From: Flavobacteriaceae bacterium
GTDB lineage: Bacteria > Bacteroidota > Bacteroidia > Flavobacteriales > Weeksellaceae
NCBI GenBank assembly: GCA_031277475.1
Contig: JAITMJ010000136.1
Span: 1-39,515 of the forward strand
Direction: 5' to 3'
Length of the DNA stretch: 39,515 bases
Shown here: one piece after another, positions 23,295-32,020 of the stretch
How positions within the stretch are numbered: the stretch's first letter is position 1
How the letters are laid out: each line of letters opens with the position of its first letter
Position numbers and translations under genes: made by a program
Notes under the pieces: generated by a model
Databases searched by the model: none
What the model saw: only the letters and a program-made list of their open reading frames with translations
Told to the model about the DNA's origin: nothing

Positions 23295-24566
23295 ATGAAC
23301 ATCATTTTCAAAAGAGATACTTGGCAGGAAATTTATAATTCGTTGAGAAATAATAAATTACGAACATTTCTCACGATGGTTGGCGTAAGTTGGGGAATGT
23401 TTTTGTACGTTTCACTTCTCGGTGCGGCAAAAGGTTTGGAACACGGTTTTAATAGAGCGTTTGCAGGCTTTGCAACCAACAGTATTTTTCTTTGGGCTCA
23501 GCAAACCAGTATTCCTTACGCCGGATTTCCGAACGGAAGACGGATGCAACTTCACACCGACGATATGGATTATTTGATGAGCAAAGTTCCGGATTTAAAA
23601 CTGATTTCACCAACGAATTCCAGAGGAAATGTAGATGGAAACAGCGGCGAATTGATCTCACGAAACAGCCTCAGCAATATCTATTCCGTGAATGGTGTTT
23701 TTCCGGTGAACAACCAAATTTCCCAGAAAAAACTTCTTTTTGGAAGATTCATTAATGATGCCGATATCAGCGGAAGTAAAAATGTAGTGGTCATCGGCGA
23801 AGAGGTTTATAAAAAACTTTTCGACAGCAAAAAACATGAAAATCCGGTCGGAAAATCGGTTTCTTTAAAAGGCATTTTTTTCACAGTTATCGGCGTTTTT
23901 TCTGTCGGGAAATTTGGCGGCGTTGAAGACGACCAAATGGTTTTTATTCCGTTTACCGCATTTAATAAACTTTACAATACCGGAAATGAAGTCGGCTATT
24001 TTGCACTTGTGGCAAAAGACAATACCGATGTTCTACTTGTAGAAACCGATGTGAAAACCGCTTTGAAGGCGAAATATCAAGCCTCGCCCGAAGATACAAA
24101 TGCTTTCGGAAGTTTTAATTTGGGAGATGCTTTTAAAAAAATGACGGGATTTCTCACCGGAATTCAATTTCTCACGATTTCCGTAGGCGTTCTCACGATT
24201 TTAGCCGGCGTCATCGCGATTTCCAATATTTTGTTGATTACGGTAAAAGAGCGCACAAAAGAAATCGGAATCCGAAGAGCCATCGGCGCAAAACCTTCGG
24301 CGGTGAGAAATCAAATTCTTTTGGAAAGTGTCGTGATTACGCTTTCATCAGGATTAATGGGATTTTCGTCGGGAATTTTTCTTTTAATGATCATTGATGC
24401 AGCAACCAAAAATCAAGATACATTTCCGTTTTACAACCCGACCGTAGATTACGGAAATGTGTTTGCGGCAATGGCAATTATGGTGATTCTGGGTTTAATT
24501 ATCGGAATGATTCCCGCACAAAGAGCCGTAAAAATTCGCCCGATTGAAGCCTTGAGAACGGAGTGA
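23295..24566 (+). CDS. ABC transporter permease (MacB type), second of two
   Basis: A 423-aa paralogue of the preceding permease. The same layout is seen: RNNKLRTFLTMVGVSWGMFLYVSLLGAAKG for TM1, a periplasmic domain with VNGVFPVNNQISQKKLLFGR, and VKERTKEIGIRRAIGAKPSAVRNQILLESVVITL (FtsX signature), ending PAQRAVKIRPIEALRTE. The start is ATG 23295, 101 bases after the first permease. It completes the exporter with the ATPase at 21194. Confidence 0.88.
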   Translation: MNIIFKRDTWQEIYNSLRNNKLRTFLTMVGVSWGMFLYVSLLGAAKGLEHGFNRAFAGFATNSIFLWAQQTSIPYAGFPNGRRMQLHTDDMDYLMSKVPDLKLISPTNSRGNVDGNSGELISRNSLSNIYSVNGVFPVNNQISQKKLLFGRFINDADISGSKNVVVIGEEVYKKLFDSKKHENPVGKSVSLKGIFFTVIGVFSVGKFGGVEDDQMVFIPFTAFNKLYNTGNEVGYFALVAKDNTDVLLVETDVKTALKAKYQASPEDTNAFGSFNLGDAFKKMTGFLTGIQFLTISVGVLTILAGVIAISNILLITVKERTKEIGIRRAIGAKPSAVRNQILLESVVITLSSGLMGFSSGIFLLMIIDAATKNQDTFPFYNPTVDYGNVFAAMAIMVILGLIIGMIPAQRAVKIRPIEALRTE

Positions 24567-24593
24567 GATTAAACTTTTGAATTTGAATATTCC

Positions 24594-24853
24594 GTATGAC
24601 AAAACAGTAATTCACAAGGTGTCACAAGAAAAATCCCGAAAAGGATGACAAGATTGTAATATTGAAAAAATCATTGTTCTTAATTTGGCATGCAGATAAC
24701 GCTGATAGTATGGATAAACACTGATTCTGAATATCAGGTTATTATTTTCTTTTATCCGCGTAAATCTGAAAAATCTGTGTCATCTGCGTGCTTTCGAGAC
24801 AGCCTCTTTTTTTTATTTTCTTCTGTCGGCTTTAGCCAAAATTTAAACAAACT
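24594..24853 (-). repeat. Dispersed intergenic repeat family B, copy 2
   Basis: On the minus strand this 260-base stretch begins TTTTGGCTAAAGCCGACAG and ends CCTTGTGAATTACTGTTTTG. The two end blocks and the AAGAACAATGATTTTTTCAA and CTTGTCATC blocks match copy 1 (8521-8661). The middle holds AGATTTACGCGGATAAAAG, similar to a known frequent sequence in Bacteroidota intergenic DNA. It fills most of the gap between the permease and hutH; nothing else was seen there. Confidence 0.8.
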
Positions 24854-24912
24854 CAAAAAGTAGAGGTTGAAAAAAAGACGTTACAAATAAAAACCTCGCA
24901 GTAATTTCAGAC

Positions 24913-26400
24913 CTAAACCAAAAATTCCCGCTCTTTCACCAAATCCAAAACCGCCAAAACATCTTCGCCGATTAATCTGTCGTCTTCCAATTTTTTCACT
25001 TTGGAACGGATGATTTCGTAGTTTTCTTCGACTATTTTTGAACATTTTGCCGGTCGGCGAAACTCCAAACCTTGCGCCGCAAACATCAATTCGATGGCGA
25101 GAATTTTCTCGAGATTTCCCAAAACCTGATTGAATTTCCGCCCCGAAATACTTCCCATCGAAACATGGTCTTCTTGCCCCAAACTCGTGGGAACAGAATC
25201 TGCCGATGCCGGAAAACACAGCGTTTTATTTTCGGTAACCAATGCTGCCGAAGTGTATTGCGGAATCATAAATCCGGAATTTAGCCCGGAACTTTCCGTG
25301 AGCAATCTCGGCAATCCGAATTTTCCTTCGAGCAAAAGATAGCTTCTTCGGTCTGAAATATTTCCGAGTTCGGCAGCCGCAAAAGTGGCGTAATCCAAAG
25401 GCAAAGCGAGCAACTGCCCGTGAAAATTTCCGCCGGAAACGGATTCTTTTTCATTTAAAATAATGGGATTATCGGTTACCGAATTGATTTCCGTTTCCGT
25501 GAGATTTTTCAAATGTTCGCAGGCATTTCTGCTCGCGCCGTGAACTTGCGGAACGCAGCGCATAGAATACGGATCCTGAACTCTGTCGCAAAATTCGTGG
25601 GATTTTAGATTCTCGGAATTTTTTAAAAATTTTCGCATTCTTTCCGCCGTTTTTTTGCTTCCGGCAAAAGGGCGAATTTCGTGAAGTTCTTTTCTGAACG
25701 GACTTCCGGAACCTCGATACGCTTCCAAACTCATCGCCGCCGCCAAATCCGCCAAATCCAAAAGATATTCAAATTTTTCCAAACCTTTTATCGCGTGAGC
25801 CAAAATAAATTGAGTTCCGTTAATCAATCCCAAACCTTCTTTTGCCCCCAATTTTAGTGGTTTTAATTGGTGTTTTCTTAAAATTTTTGAAGTTTCCGCA
25901 ATTTTACCGTTTTCCCAAACTTTTCCCAAACCGAGCAGCGGCAAAACCAAATGCGACAAAGGTGCCAAATCTCCGGAAGCACCGACCGAGCCTTGCTCCG
26001 GAACCACAGGAATAATGTCTTTTTCCAACATCAGCAAAAGCCTTTCCACAACGTCCTGAGAAACGCCGGAAAATCCTTTGGACAAAGCGTGAATTTTGCA
26101 AATCATCATAATTTTAGACAATTCTTTATCAATCGGATTTCCAACGCCGACCGCGTGAGAAATGATGAGATTGTGCTGAAGCCGCGCCGTTTCTTCTTCG
26201 GAAATTTTCACGTCGCAAAGCGGTCCGAAACCCGTATTGATGCCATAAACCGTTTGTTCGGAATCTACGATTTTACGAACATTGTTCTGCGATTTTTTAA
26301 TTAATTTAATGGTTTCCTTATTCAGCGAAGTTTTAGTTTTTCCGGCAGCGATATTCAAAATATCTTGAACTGAAAACCGGTCGGTTCCGTAGGATTTCAT
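24913..26400 (-). CDS. hutH: Histidine ammonia-lyase
   Basis: A 495-aa MIO-dependent lyase of normal length. Ala-Ser-Gly at 141-143 in GSVGASGDLAPLSH forms the MIO cofactor. Y52 in VYGINTGFGPL is the catalytic Tyr. S81-H82 in NLIISHAVGVG is the selectivity pair of histidine lyases; tyrosine and phenylalanine lyases have His-Leu or Phe-Leu. It converts histidine to urocanate. The other hut genes are not in this window, so it acts alone here or with genes elsewhere. Confidence 0.9.
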   Translation of the reverse strand: MKSYGTDRFSVQDILNIAAGKTKTSLNKETIKLIKKSQNNVRKIVDSEQTVYGINTGFGPLCDVKISEEETARLQHNLIISHAVGVGNPIDKELSKIMMICKIHALSKGFSGVSQDVVERLLLMLEKDIIPVVPEQGSVGASGDLAPLSHLVLPLLGLGKVWENGKIAETSKILRKHQLKPLKLGAKEGLGLINGTQFILAHAIKGLEKFEYLLDLADLAAAMSLEAYRGSGSPFRKELHEIRPFAGSKKTAERMRKFLKNSENLKSHEFCDRVQDPYSMRCVPQVHGASRNACEHLKNLTETEINSVTDNPIILNEKESVSGGNFHGQLLALPLDYATFAAAELGNISDRRSYLLLEGKFGLPRLLTESSGLNSGFMIPQYTSAALVTENKTLCFPASADSVPTSLGQEDHVSMGSISGRKFNQVLGNLEKILAIELMFAAQGLEFRRPAKCSKIVEENYEIIRSKVKKLEDDRLIGEDVLAVLDLVKEREFLV

Positions 26401-26542
26401 TTGTTTATTTTTTTTTGGTTGTTGGGGTGCGATTAATCGCGCCCGTACGGTTGATGGTTTAATCTAAAATTTAAAATTCTTTTATTCTTTATGTCTATTC
26501 AAAAATAGATTTCTCAAAAATACAATTTTAATTAGCATTTGG

Positions 26543-26561
26543 TTTTAATGCGTTTAGCCTG
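26543..26561 (+). repeat. Solo end of repeat family A
   Basis: TTTTAATGCGTTTAGCCTG, the terminal block of family A, occurs without the rest of the repeat, between hutH and the methyltransferase gene. It may be the footprint of a deletion or a partial copy. Confidence 0.55.
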
Positions 26562-26577
26562 CGCTGAACCCCAAAAA

Positions 26578-27399
26578 TTAAACTTTTTCAATGATATAAG
26601 TCAAACTGGAAAATTCGCCCGTTTTTGCTGCTTTAAAATTAGAAATTGCTCCAAAAAAGAAACCTTTAAGCCAAAAAAGGTGAGATTTTTTATATTTTTC
26701 ACTCAACATTGAAATGTAAAAAGAATCGAGTCGCATTGGTTTTATTTTTTGAAGTTTCCAACTCGGATGTTTTGAAATAAAATCCTCCATTCCTTTTTTT
26801 GAAAAATGCAGGATATGTCTCGGAACATCGTAAGCCGCCCAAAATTCGCGATATTTCCGTCCGTCAAAAGAAGTGTGATTGGGAACGGCGATAATCAGCA
26901 AACCGCTATTTTTCAATTTGTTATGAAATATATTTAATATTTCTTCCTGATTCTCAATGTGTTCAAAAACATGCCATAATGTTATCGCATCCAAACTTTC
27001 GTTTTCGATTTCGTTTAAATCGGAGATGAATTTTGTGTTTTTCGTTTTTTGTTCGGCGAAATTTCGGGCAGATTCATTGGGTTCAAATCCGAAAGTATCA
27101 TATTGGTTTTCGATAAATTTTAAAAATTCGCCCACTCCGCAACCATAATCCAAAACTTTTTTATGAACACCGAGTTCTTTTGCCAAGATATTTTTTTTAA
27201 ATCTCAAATTGAATTTTTGCAGAAATTTGTATATTTTTTCCTTTAAACCGCCGGAATCCTGATGATGGGAAATATAATCTTTGCTTTCATAATATTTATC
27301 TATGTTTTCTGGAATAGGCGAAGTTTTGTAAACCCCTTTTGTGTCGGTTTCCACAATTTCAAAAATTTCGCCGGAAAGAAAATGGTCTTTGATTTTCAT
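26578..27399 (-). CDS. SAM-dependent methyltransferase (methyltransf_23 type)
   Basis: A 273-aa protein. The SAM site is VLDYGCGVGEFL, then TFGFEPNE, ESLDAITLWHVFEHIENQ (motif IV), and LKNSGLLIIAVPNHTSFDGRKY. The N-terminal part has DTKGVYKTSPIPENIDKYYESKDY, as in small methyltransferases linked to surface glycan or C-methyl sugar genes. The FWAAYDVPRHILHFS segment is typical of that group. No partner gene is adjacent. The substrate is unknown. Confidence 0.82.
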   Translation of the reverse strand: MKIKDHFLSGEIFEIVETDTKGVYKTSPIPENIDKYYESKDYISHHQDSGGLKEKIYKFLQKFNLRFKKNILAKELGVHKKVLDYGCGVGEFLKFIENQYDTFGFEPNESARNFAEQKTKNTKFISDLNEIENESLDAITLWHVFEHIENQEEILNIFHNKLKNSGLLIIAVPNHTSFDGRKYREFWAAYDVPRHILHFSKKGMEDFISKHPSWKLQKIKPMRLDSFYISMLSEKYKKSHLFWLKGFFFGAISNFKAAKTGEFSSLTYIIEKV

Positions 27400-27472
27400 A
27401 CTTTAATGATCCGAGGTTCTTTTGTAAAATTACAAATTAAAATTTTTCATTATAGAACATCTACAATTTTTA

Positions 27473-27802
27473 CCAGGTCAAATGCATTAAAATTTTAAAT
27501 TCTCATAACAAATAAATTAAATATTTTTAGTGTTTACTAAATATTTAAGTATAATTTTAATGCAAAGAATTTTTAAAAAGGGTTGAAAATATTTAAACGC
27601 AAAGGCGTTTCACTCTGCAACCGGAAAAACGCATTAAGAGGACGCAAGCCTTTGCTAAATAAAATGCCTTTGCGTTTTCGAAAAATCAAGATAAAAGTAT
27701 GGTGAACTTTGCGTTAAAAAAAGACGGTGGATTAACATTTTTTAATGAGTTTAGCCTGAATTTTTACCGGTCAGACTCATTAAAATTTTATGAAAATGAT
27801 GG
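27473..27802 (+). repeat. Composite repeat region: family A copy 3 with inverted ends
   Basis: Left end CCAGGTCAAATGCATTAAAA (27473-27492) and right end TTTTAATGAGTTTAGCCTG (27740-27758) are inverted relative to each other and enclose family A copy 3 (27554-27758). Just beyond, AATTTTTACC, then GGTCAGACTCATTAAAATTT (27769-27788), repeats the left flank in direct orientation (compare 27465-27497). The only gene signals in this ~480-base gap are the next gene's promoter. Confidence 0.7.
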
Positions 27803-27880
27803 ATTTAGCCTCACCCATATTCTTTTTAACTTTACAAGAACAGAAAAAAATGTAATTTTGAGGGTTTTGTCTATCGTTGT

Positions 27881-29563
27881 ATGAATATGAAAGTTGATTT
27901 TAAACATAGAAAATTCGTTCAGTATTCGTTGGTAATCATTACTTTACTGATTCAAATCGGGGTTTTGATTTTTTTCTATAATGAATATTTTAATGAAAAT
28001 AAATTGCTCGAAATCCGCAAACAAATAGATGATGCCAAAAAACTAAAAAACCTGACCAAAGATTCCAAATACGAACTTTCCAACGCTCAAAACCATTTGC
28101 ACAACTATTTAGACCAATACAAAAAAGAGGATTTGGAACGGTATTTTCAATCTTTAAGAAAAGTAACCGACAAAATAGACAGTGCCAAAATTTACGAAAA
28201 CACCGATTCAGAAAGCAATCGCAAGGAAAGACAAACCGAATTGACAAAATTGGAAACGCTGATTGATTCCATACGGAAATCTCCGGAAAAATTAAAAATC
28301 AAAAAAGTTCCTTTAAAAATCAATATCAATACCGCTTCAAAAGTAGAAACGGAGGAAGTGCATATTTCGGACAGCGTTCCCAAAAAGAATTTTTTTTCTC
28401 GCTTGAAAGACGCTTTTAAAGGAAATGTGGACGTGAAAACCGATACTGTTTTGATTACGACAAAATACAACAGCGTGATTGATACCGCCAAAATTAAAAA
28501 CGATTTTGACAGCACCCTGAATTTGGTGAACAAACAACATTTGAGCGAAATCAAAAAATACAACAAAAACATCGAGTCCGTGCAATCCAACAATTATAAA
28601 GTTTATGATATTTACAACAATCTCATCGCGCTGAGCAATAATTTAATTGACGTTTACGACGTGGCTTCCAACGATTTAAGCACAAAATTGGAACAGCAAT
28701 ACAGCGAAAAATTTTCAAGCATCAATAAAATCAGAAAATACACGGTTTTTAGTTTGATGTTGCTGCTTTTCATCGTTTTAATCATTATGGCATATTTCAC
28801 AAAACTGTCTTTCGTTTACGAAAAAGAACTCAAAGAAGCCGGCGAAAGAGTTCGGAGCAATCTGAAATTTAAAAACAGAATCTTGGGAATGCTGAGCCAC
28901 GAAATTCGTACGCCGCTGAAAATTTTGAACATTTACATCAACCGAATTTCCAAAAAAACCACCGATGAAAGCATTGTCGAAAGCCTAAAATCTATCCGAT
29001 TTACAAACGATTCGCTGCTGATTCAAGCCACACAAATTTTGGATTATACAAAAAACCGAGACCGCAAAATTGTATTAAATCCCGTTCAATTCAATTTGAA
29101 AGAGGACATCGAAACTTTTCTGAATATTTTTAAACCCTACATCGAATCTGCGAACAACGAATTGGAAATCCACAACGAAATTCCGGAGGCGATTTCTGTA
29201 TTTGCCGACAAATCCAAAATTCATCAAATTTTCATTAATTTGTTGGGCAATGCCAATAAATTCACCGAAAACGGAAAAATATCGGTACATTTGAAAACCT
29301 CGTTTCCGGAGAAAAACGCGCTGAAACTCCACGCAACCATCGCCGATACGGGAATTGGAATTTCCGAAAACGACATCAAAAAAATCTTTGAACCCTATTA
29401 CAAAGGCAGCATTTCCGAAGACGTTGAAAATTTGGGAGCCGGTTTGGGTTTGAATTTATGCAAGGAAATCGTCGAACTTTTTCGAGGCAAAATTTCCATT
29501 AAAAGCAAACGCGGCGAAGGAACCGCGATTGATTTTGAGATTAATTTAAAGGTTTTAGGATGA
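27881..29563 (+). CDS. Sensor histidine kinase
   Basis: A 560-aa membrane kinase. TM1 is at residues ~13-33, a ~250-residue largely helical sensor segment follows (with LEEQ/K-rich coiled-coil stretches and a DAFKGN insertion), and TM2 is at ~286-308. The DHp domain has H340 in MLSHEIRTPLK; the ATP-binding domain has NLLGNANKFTENG (~453) and DTGIGIS, GAGLGLNLCKE. The sensor region is not a recognised named domain. The last bases overlap the response-regulator ATG (ATGA), so the pair is one operon. TAATTTTG at 27853-27860 is a likely -7 box. Confidence 0.9.
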   Translation: MNMKVDFKHRKFVQYSLVIITLLIQIGVLIFFYNEYFNENKLLEIRKQIDDAKKLKNLTKDSKYELSNAQNHLHNYLDQYKKEDLERYFQSLRKVTDKIDSAKIYENTDSESNRKERQTELTKLETLIDSIRKSPEKLKIKKVPLKININTASKVETEEVHISDSVPKKNFFSRLKDAFKGNVDVKTDTVLITTKYNSVIDTAKIKNDFDSTLNLVNKQHLSEIKKYNKNIESVQSNNYKVYDIYNNLIALSNNLIDVYDVASNDLSTKLEQQYSEKFSSINKIRKYTVFSLMLLLFIVLIIMAYFTKLSFVYEKELKEAGERVRSNLKFKNRILGMLSHEIRTPLKILNIYINRISKKTTDESIVESLKSIRFTNDSLLIQATQILDYTKNRDRKIVLNPVQFNLKEDIETFLNIFKPYIESANNELEIHNEIPEAISVFADKSKIHQIFINLLGNANKFTENGKISVHLKTSFPEKNALKLHATIADTGIGISENDIKKIFEPYYKGSISEDVENLGAGLGLNLCKEIVELFRGKISIKSKRGEGTAIDFEINLKVLG

Positions 29564-30210
29564 ACGAAAACAACAACAAAAACATAAAATTTTTATTGGC
29601 AGACGATCATCTCATCGTTCGGCAAGGAATTCAATTCATCATTGAAGAATGTTTTGAAAATCCTGAATTTTTCTATGCTTCGAGTATTTTGAAAACTGTG
29701 GAACTGCTCCAAAAACAAACGATAGATATTTTGATTTTAGACGCTCAATTCCCCGATGGGATCAGCCTTTCCGTGATTCCTGAAATCAGAAAAATTCAGC
29801 CGGAAATAAAAATTTTGATATTCACGTCTTTTGAAGAAGAAAATTTTTCCCTGAAATTCATCAAAGCCGGAGCCAACGGCTATCTCAGCAAATTGGGCGA
29901 AGAAAATGAAATTAAACTTGCCATTGAAAACATCGCCGAAAAAGGAGAATATTATCCGCCTTTCACACAAAAACTTTTGGAACTCTCCAAACACAATCCG
30001 CTCTTGGAAAACCCTCTGAATCTGCTGTCTGAAAGAGAAATACAAATCGCAAATTTATACGCAAAAGGCTACGGAAATTTAGAAATATCGAATGAACTTT
30101 CCCTGAAACAAAATACCGTCAGCACCTTTAAAAAACGAATTTTTGAAAAACTGAACATTGCCTCTTTGGTGGATTTAATCGAACTGATGAAAATTCATTA
30201 TAATCCGTAA
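29560..30210 (+). CDS. NarL/LuxR-type response regulator
   Basis: A 216-aa regulator. The receiver domain has the acidic pair (ADDH, residues 14-17), phospho-acceptor D61 in LILDAQFPDG, T/S and K (IKAGANGYLSK) positions. The output domain is a LuxR helix-turn-helix (LLSEREIQIANLYAKGYGNLEIS to TVSTFKKRIFEKLNI). It overlaps the kinase gene by four bases. It probably controls genes near it; the polysaccharide synthase 176 bases downstream is the obvious candidate, but this is inference. A small hairpin, TGTAGA / TCTACA, lies at 30287-30304 in the gap. Confidence 0.9.
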   Translation: MNENNNKNIKFLLADDHLIVRQGIQFIIEECFENPEFFYASSILKTVELLQKQTIDILILDAQFPDGISLSVIPEIRKIQPEIKILIFTSFEEENFSLKFIKAGANGYLSKLGEENEIKLAIENIAEKGEYYPPFTQKLLELSKHNPLLENPLNLLSEREIQIANLYAKGYGNLEISNELSLKQNTVSTFKKRIFEKLNIASLVDLIELMKIHYNP

Positions 30211-30386
30211 TCTACACAATTCGTTGATAAACAACAAAATATAAGTTTGATTTTGTGAAAAATATCCTTCGGCGAAACCCCGTTTGTAGATATCTTTCTA
30301 CACATTCGCAGACAAATATCGAACCGAAAAAACAAAATATAACTTTCCTTTTATTTTACTTTGCTTTCGGATAAAACCCATAGAAA

Positions 30387-31769
30387 ATGGAAGTAAAAAC
30401 AGCAATAGAAATATCCGAAAAATCGGAGGAATCATTGTTTTCAACTATAAAAAAAAGAATAAAAAGAAGGGATTTCGGAATCATCATCGGGGCGCAAATT
30501 TTGATGTTCAGCGCCATTTATCTCCTCAATAATTTTCATCCCTATTTTCAAGAACTGCATTTCCAAAGAATGCAAACATTTTCGGGGCGAATTTTAATTT
30601 ATTTTCTGTTCGCACTCCTCGTTTTTCAAGTTTTATTTTTGATTTACATCGCTTATTTATACGTGAAATACAAGCCGATTCCATCGGTTTCGGACGAAGA
30701 TTTGCCGGTTTGCACCATCATCGTTCCTGCATACAACGAATCGAAAATGGTTTATTCTACACTTTTAAGCATTTCAAAAAGCGATTATCCGAAAGAAAAA
30801 TTAGAAATTTGGGCGGTGGACGACGGCAGCAAAGACGATACTTGGTATTGGATCAACAAAGCCAAAGAAGATTTGGGAAATCTGATTTCCGTATTCCGAC
30901 AGCCCGAAAACAAAGGAAAACGACAGGCTCTTTACAAAGGATTTACGCAAGGAAAAGGCGAAGTTTTCATCACGATAGACAGCGATTCCGTAGTCGAAAA
31001 AGATACGATTAGAAATTTGGTGAGTCCTTTCGTGAAAGATAAAAATTGCGGAGCCGTTGCCGGAAATGTAAAAGTATTGAATAAAAATCAAGCCATTATT
31101 CCTAAAATGCTGAACGTCAGTTTTGTTTTCAGTTTTGAATTTATCCGATCTGCACAAAGCGCATTAGGATTTGTTTTGTGCACGCCCGGCGCATTGTCCG
31201 CCTACAGAAGAGAAGCTGTTTTGAACGCTGTTGAAAGATGGATCAATCAAAAATTTGTCGGAAAAATGGCGACTATCGGGGAAGACAGAGCGATGACGAA
31301 TCTTATTTTGGAACAAGGCTATCGCGTTAATTTTCAAAAAAATGCCCACGTTTTGACGAACACGCCAATCGGTTTCAAAAATCTGCACAAAATGTTTACC
31401 CGATGGGGAAGAAGCAATGTGCGGGAAACACTGATGATGAACAAATTTATATTTAAAAAGTTCCGAACCGGAAATAAATTCGGCGTTCGTTTTATATTTT
31501 TCAATCAAGTGATTAAACTGCTACTGACCATTCCTTTGACGGTTTTAATGTTTTATTTTCTGTTTACACATCCCGTTTTATACATGAGTTCCGCATTGAC
31601 GGGAACTTTCATTTTTTCCAGCATTCAAATGTTGTTTTTCACGAAACAATACAATTTCGTGGAATCGCTTTGGGCGTATCCGTACAGCATATTTTATTTA
31701 TTCGCTTTATTTTGGATTGCGCCGTTTGCCATACTTACCGTGAAAAACGGCGGCTGGCTGACGAGATGA
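30387..31769 (+). CDS. Processive GT2 polysaccharide synthase (hyaluronan-synthase/NodC/PgaC-like)
   Basis: A 460-aa integral membrane GT-A enzyme. Two N-terminal TM helices (~32-50, ~70-92) precede the catalytic domain: PAYNES, WAVDDGSKDDT, TIDSDSVVEKDTIRNLV, GEDRAMTNLIL and the product-binding FTRWGRSNVRE (Q/RxxRW type). Three to four C-terminal helices (~368-455) form the channel. This group makes beta-linked GlcNAc- or hyaluronan-type polymers; the exact sugar cannot be told. It follows a two-component pair on the same strand. Confidence 0.88.
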   Translation: MEVKTAIEISEKSEESLFSTIKKRIKRRDFGIIIGAQILMFSAIYLLNNFHPYFQELHFQRMQTFSGRILIYFLFALLVFQVLFLIYIAYLYVKYKPIPSVSDEDLPVCTIIVPAYNESKMVYSTLLSISKSDYPKEKLEIWAVDDGSKDDTWYWINKAKEDLGNLISVFRQPENKGKRQALYKGFTQGKGEVFITIDSDSVVEKDTIRNLVSPFVKDKNCGAVAGNVKVLNKNQAIIPKMLNVSFVFSFEFIRSAQSALGFVLCTPGALSAYRREAVLNAVERWINQKFVGKMATIGEDRAMTNLILEQGYRVNFQKNAHVLTNTPIGFKNLHKMFTRWGRSNVRETLMMNKFIFKKFRTGNKFGVRFIFFNQVIKLLLTIPLTVLMFYFLFTHPVLYMSSALTGTFIFSSIQMLFFTKQYNFVESLWAYPYSIFYLFALFWIAPFAILTVKNGGWLTR

Positions 31770-31926
31770 ATAAAACCTAAAATCTCGATTTTAATCTTTT
31801 TTAAAACCCGCAATTTTGAAATATTCGGAAATCTGAAACTCCGCTATCGGCAGAATTTTGGGCGTTCATCGGCTGACGGTTTCGGAGTTTGTGAAAGAAA
31901 AATTGTAAAAAATTAAAGAAATCGTA

Positions 31927-31957
31927 TTGTGAATTAAACAAAAAATACATATTTTTG
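31927..31957 (+). promoter_or_regulatory. Promoter of the AAA_14 ATPase gene
   Basis: TTG (31927-31929), a 20-base spacer and TATTTTTG (31950-31957) match the Bacteroidota consensus. It overlaps the first of three ATTAAACA repeats. Confidence 0.6.
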
Positions 31958-32006
31958 CACAGTGCATTAAACAAAATAAGCATAAATTTGTTTATTGCAT
32001 TAAACA
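31933..32006 (+). repeat. Three ATTAAACA repeats spaced exactly 33 bases
   Basis: ATTAAACA starts at 31933, 31966 and 31999, spaced 33 and 33 bases; each copy is followed by an A-run. The second and third share TGCATTAAACAAAA. The spacing is three helical turns, as in sites for a dimeric or oligomeric regulator. Reading upstream in frame with the next gene gives the repeated peptide ALNK, but no start codon is expected there. Confidence 0.55.
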
Positions 32007-32020
32007 AAAAAGCAGAAAAT

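Noticed and set aside
31955..32020. Upstream extension of the AAA_14 frame
   Set aside because: It starts within the -7 box and encodes only the repeated ALNK-type peptide of the 33-base repeats.
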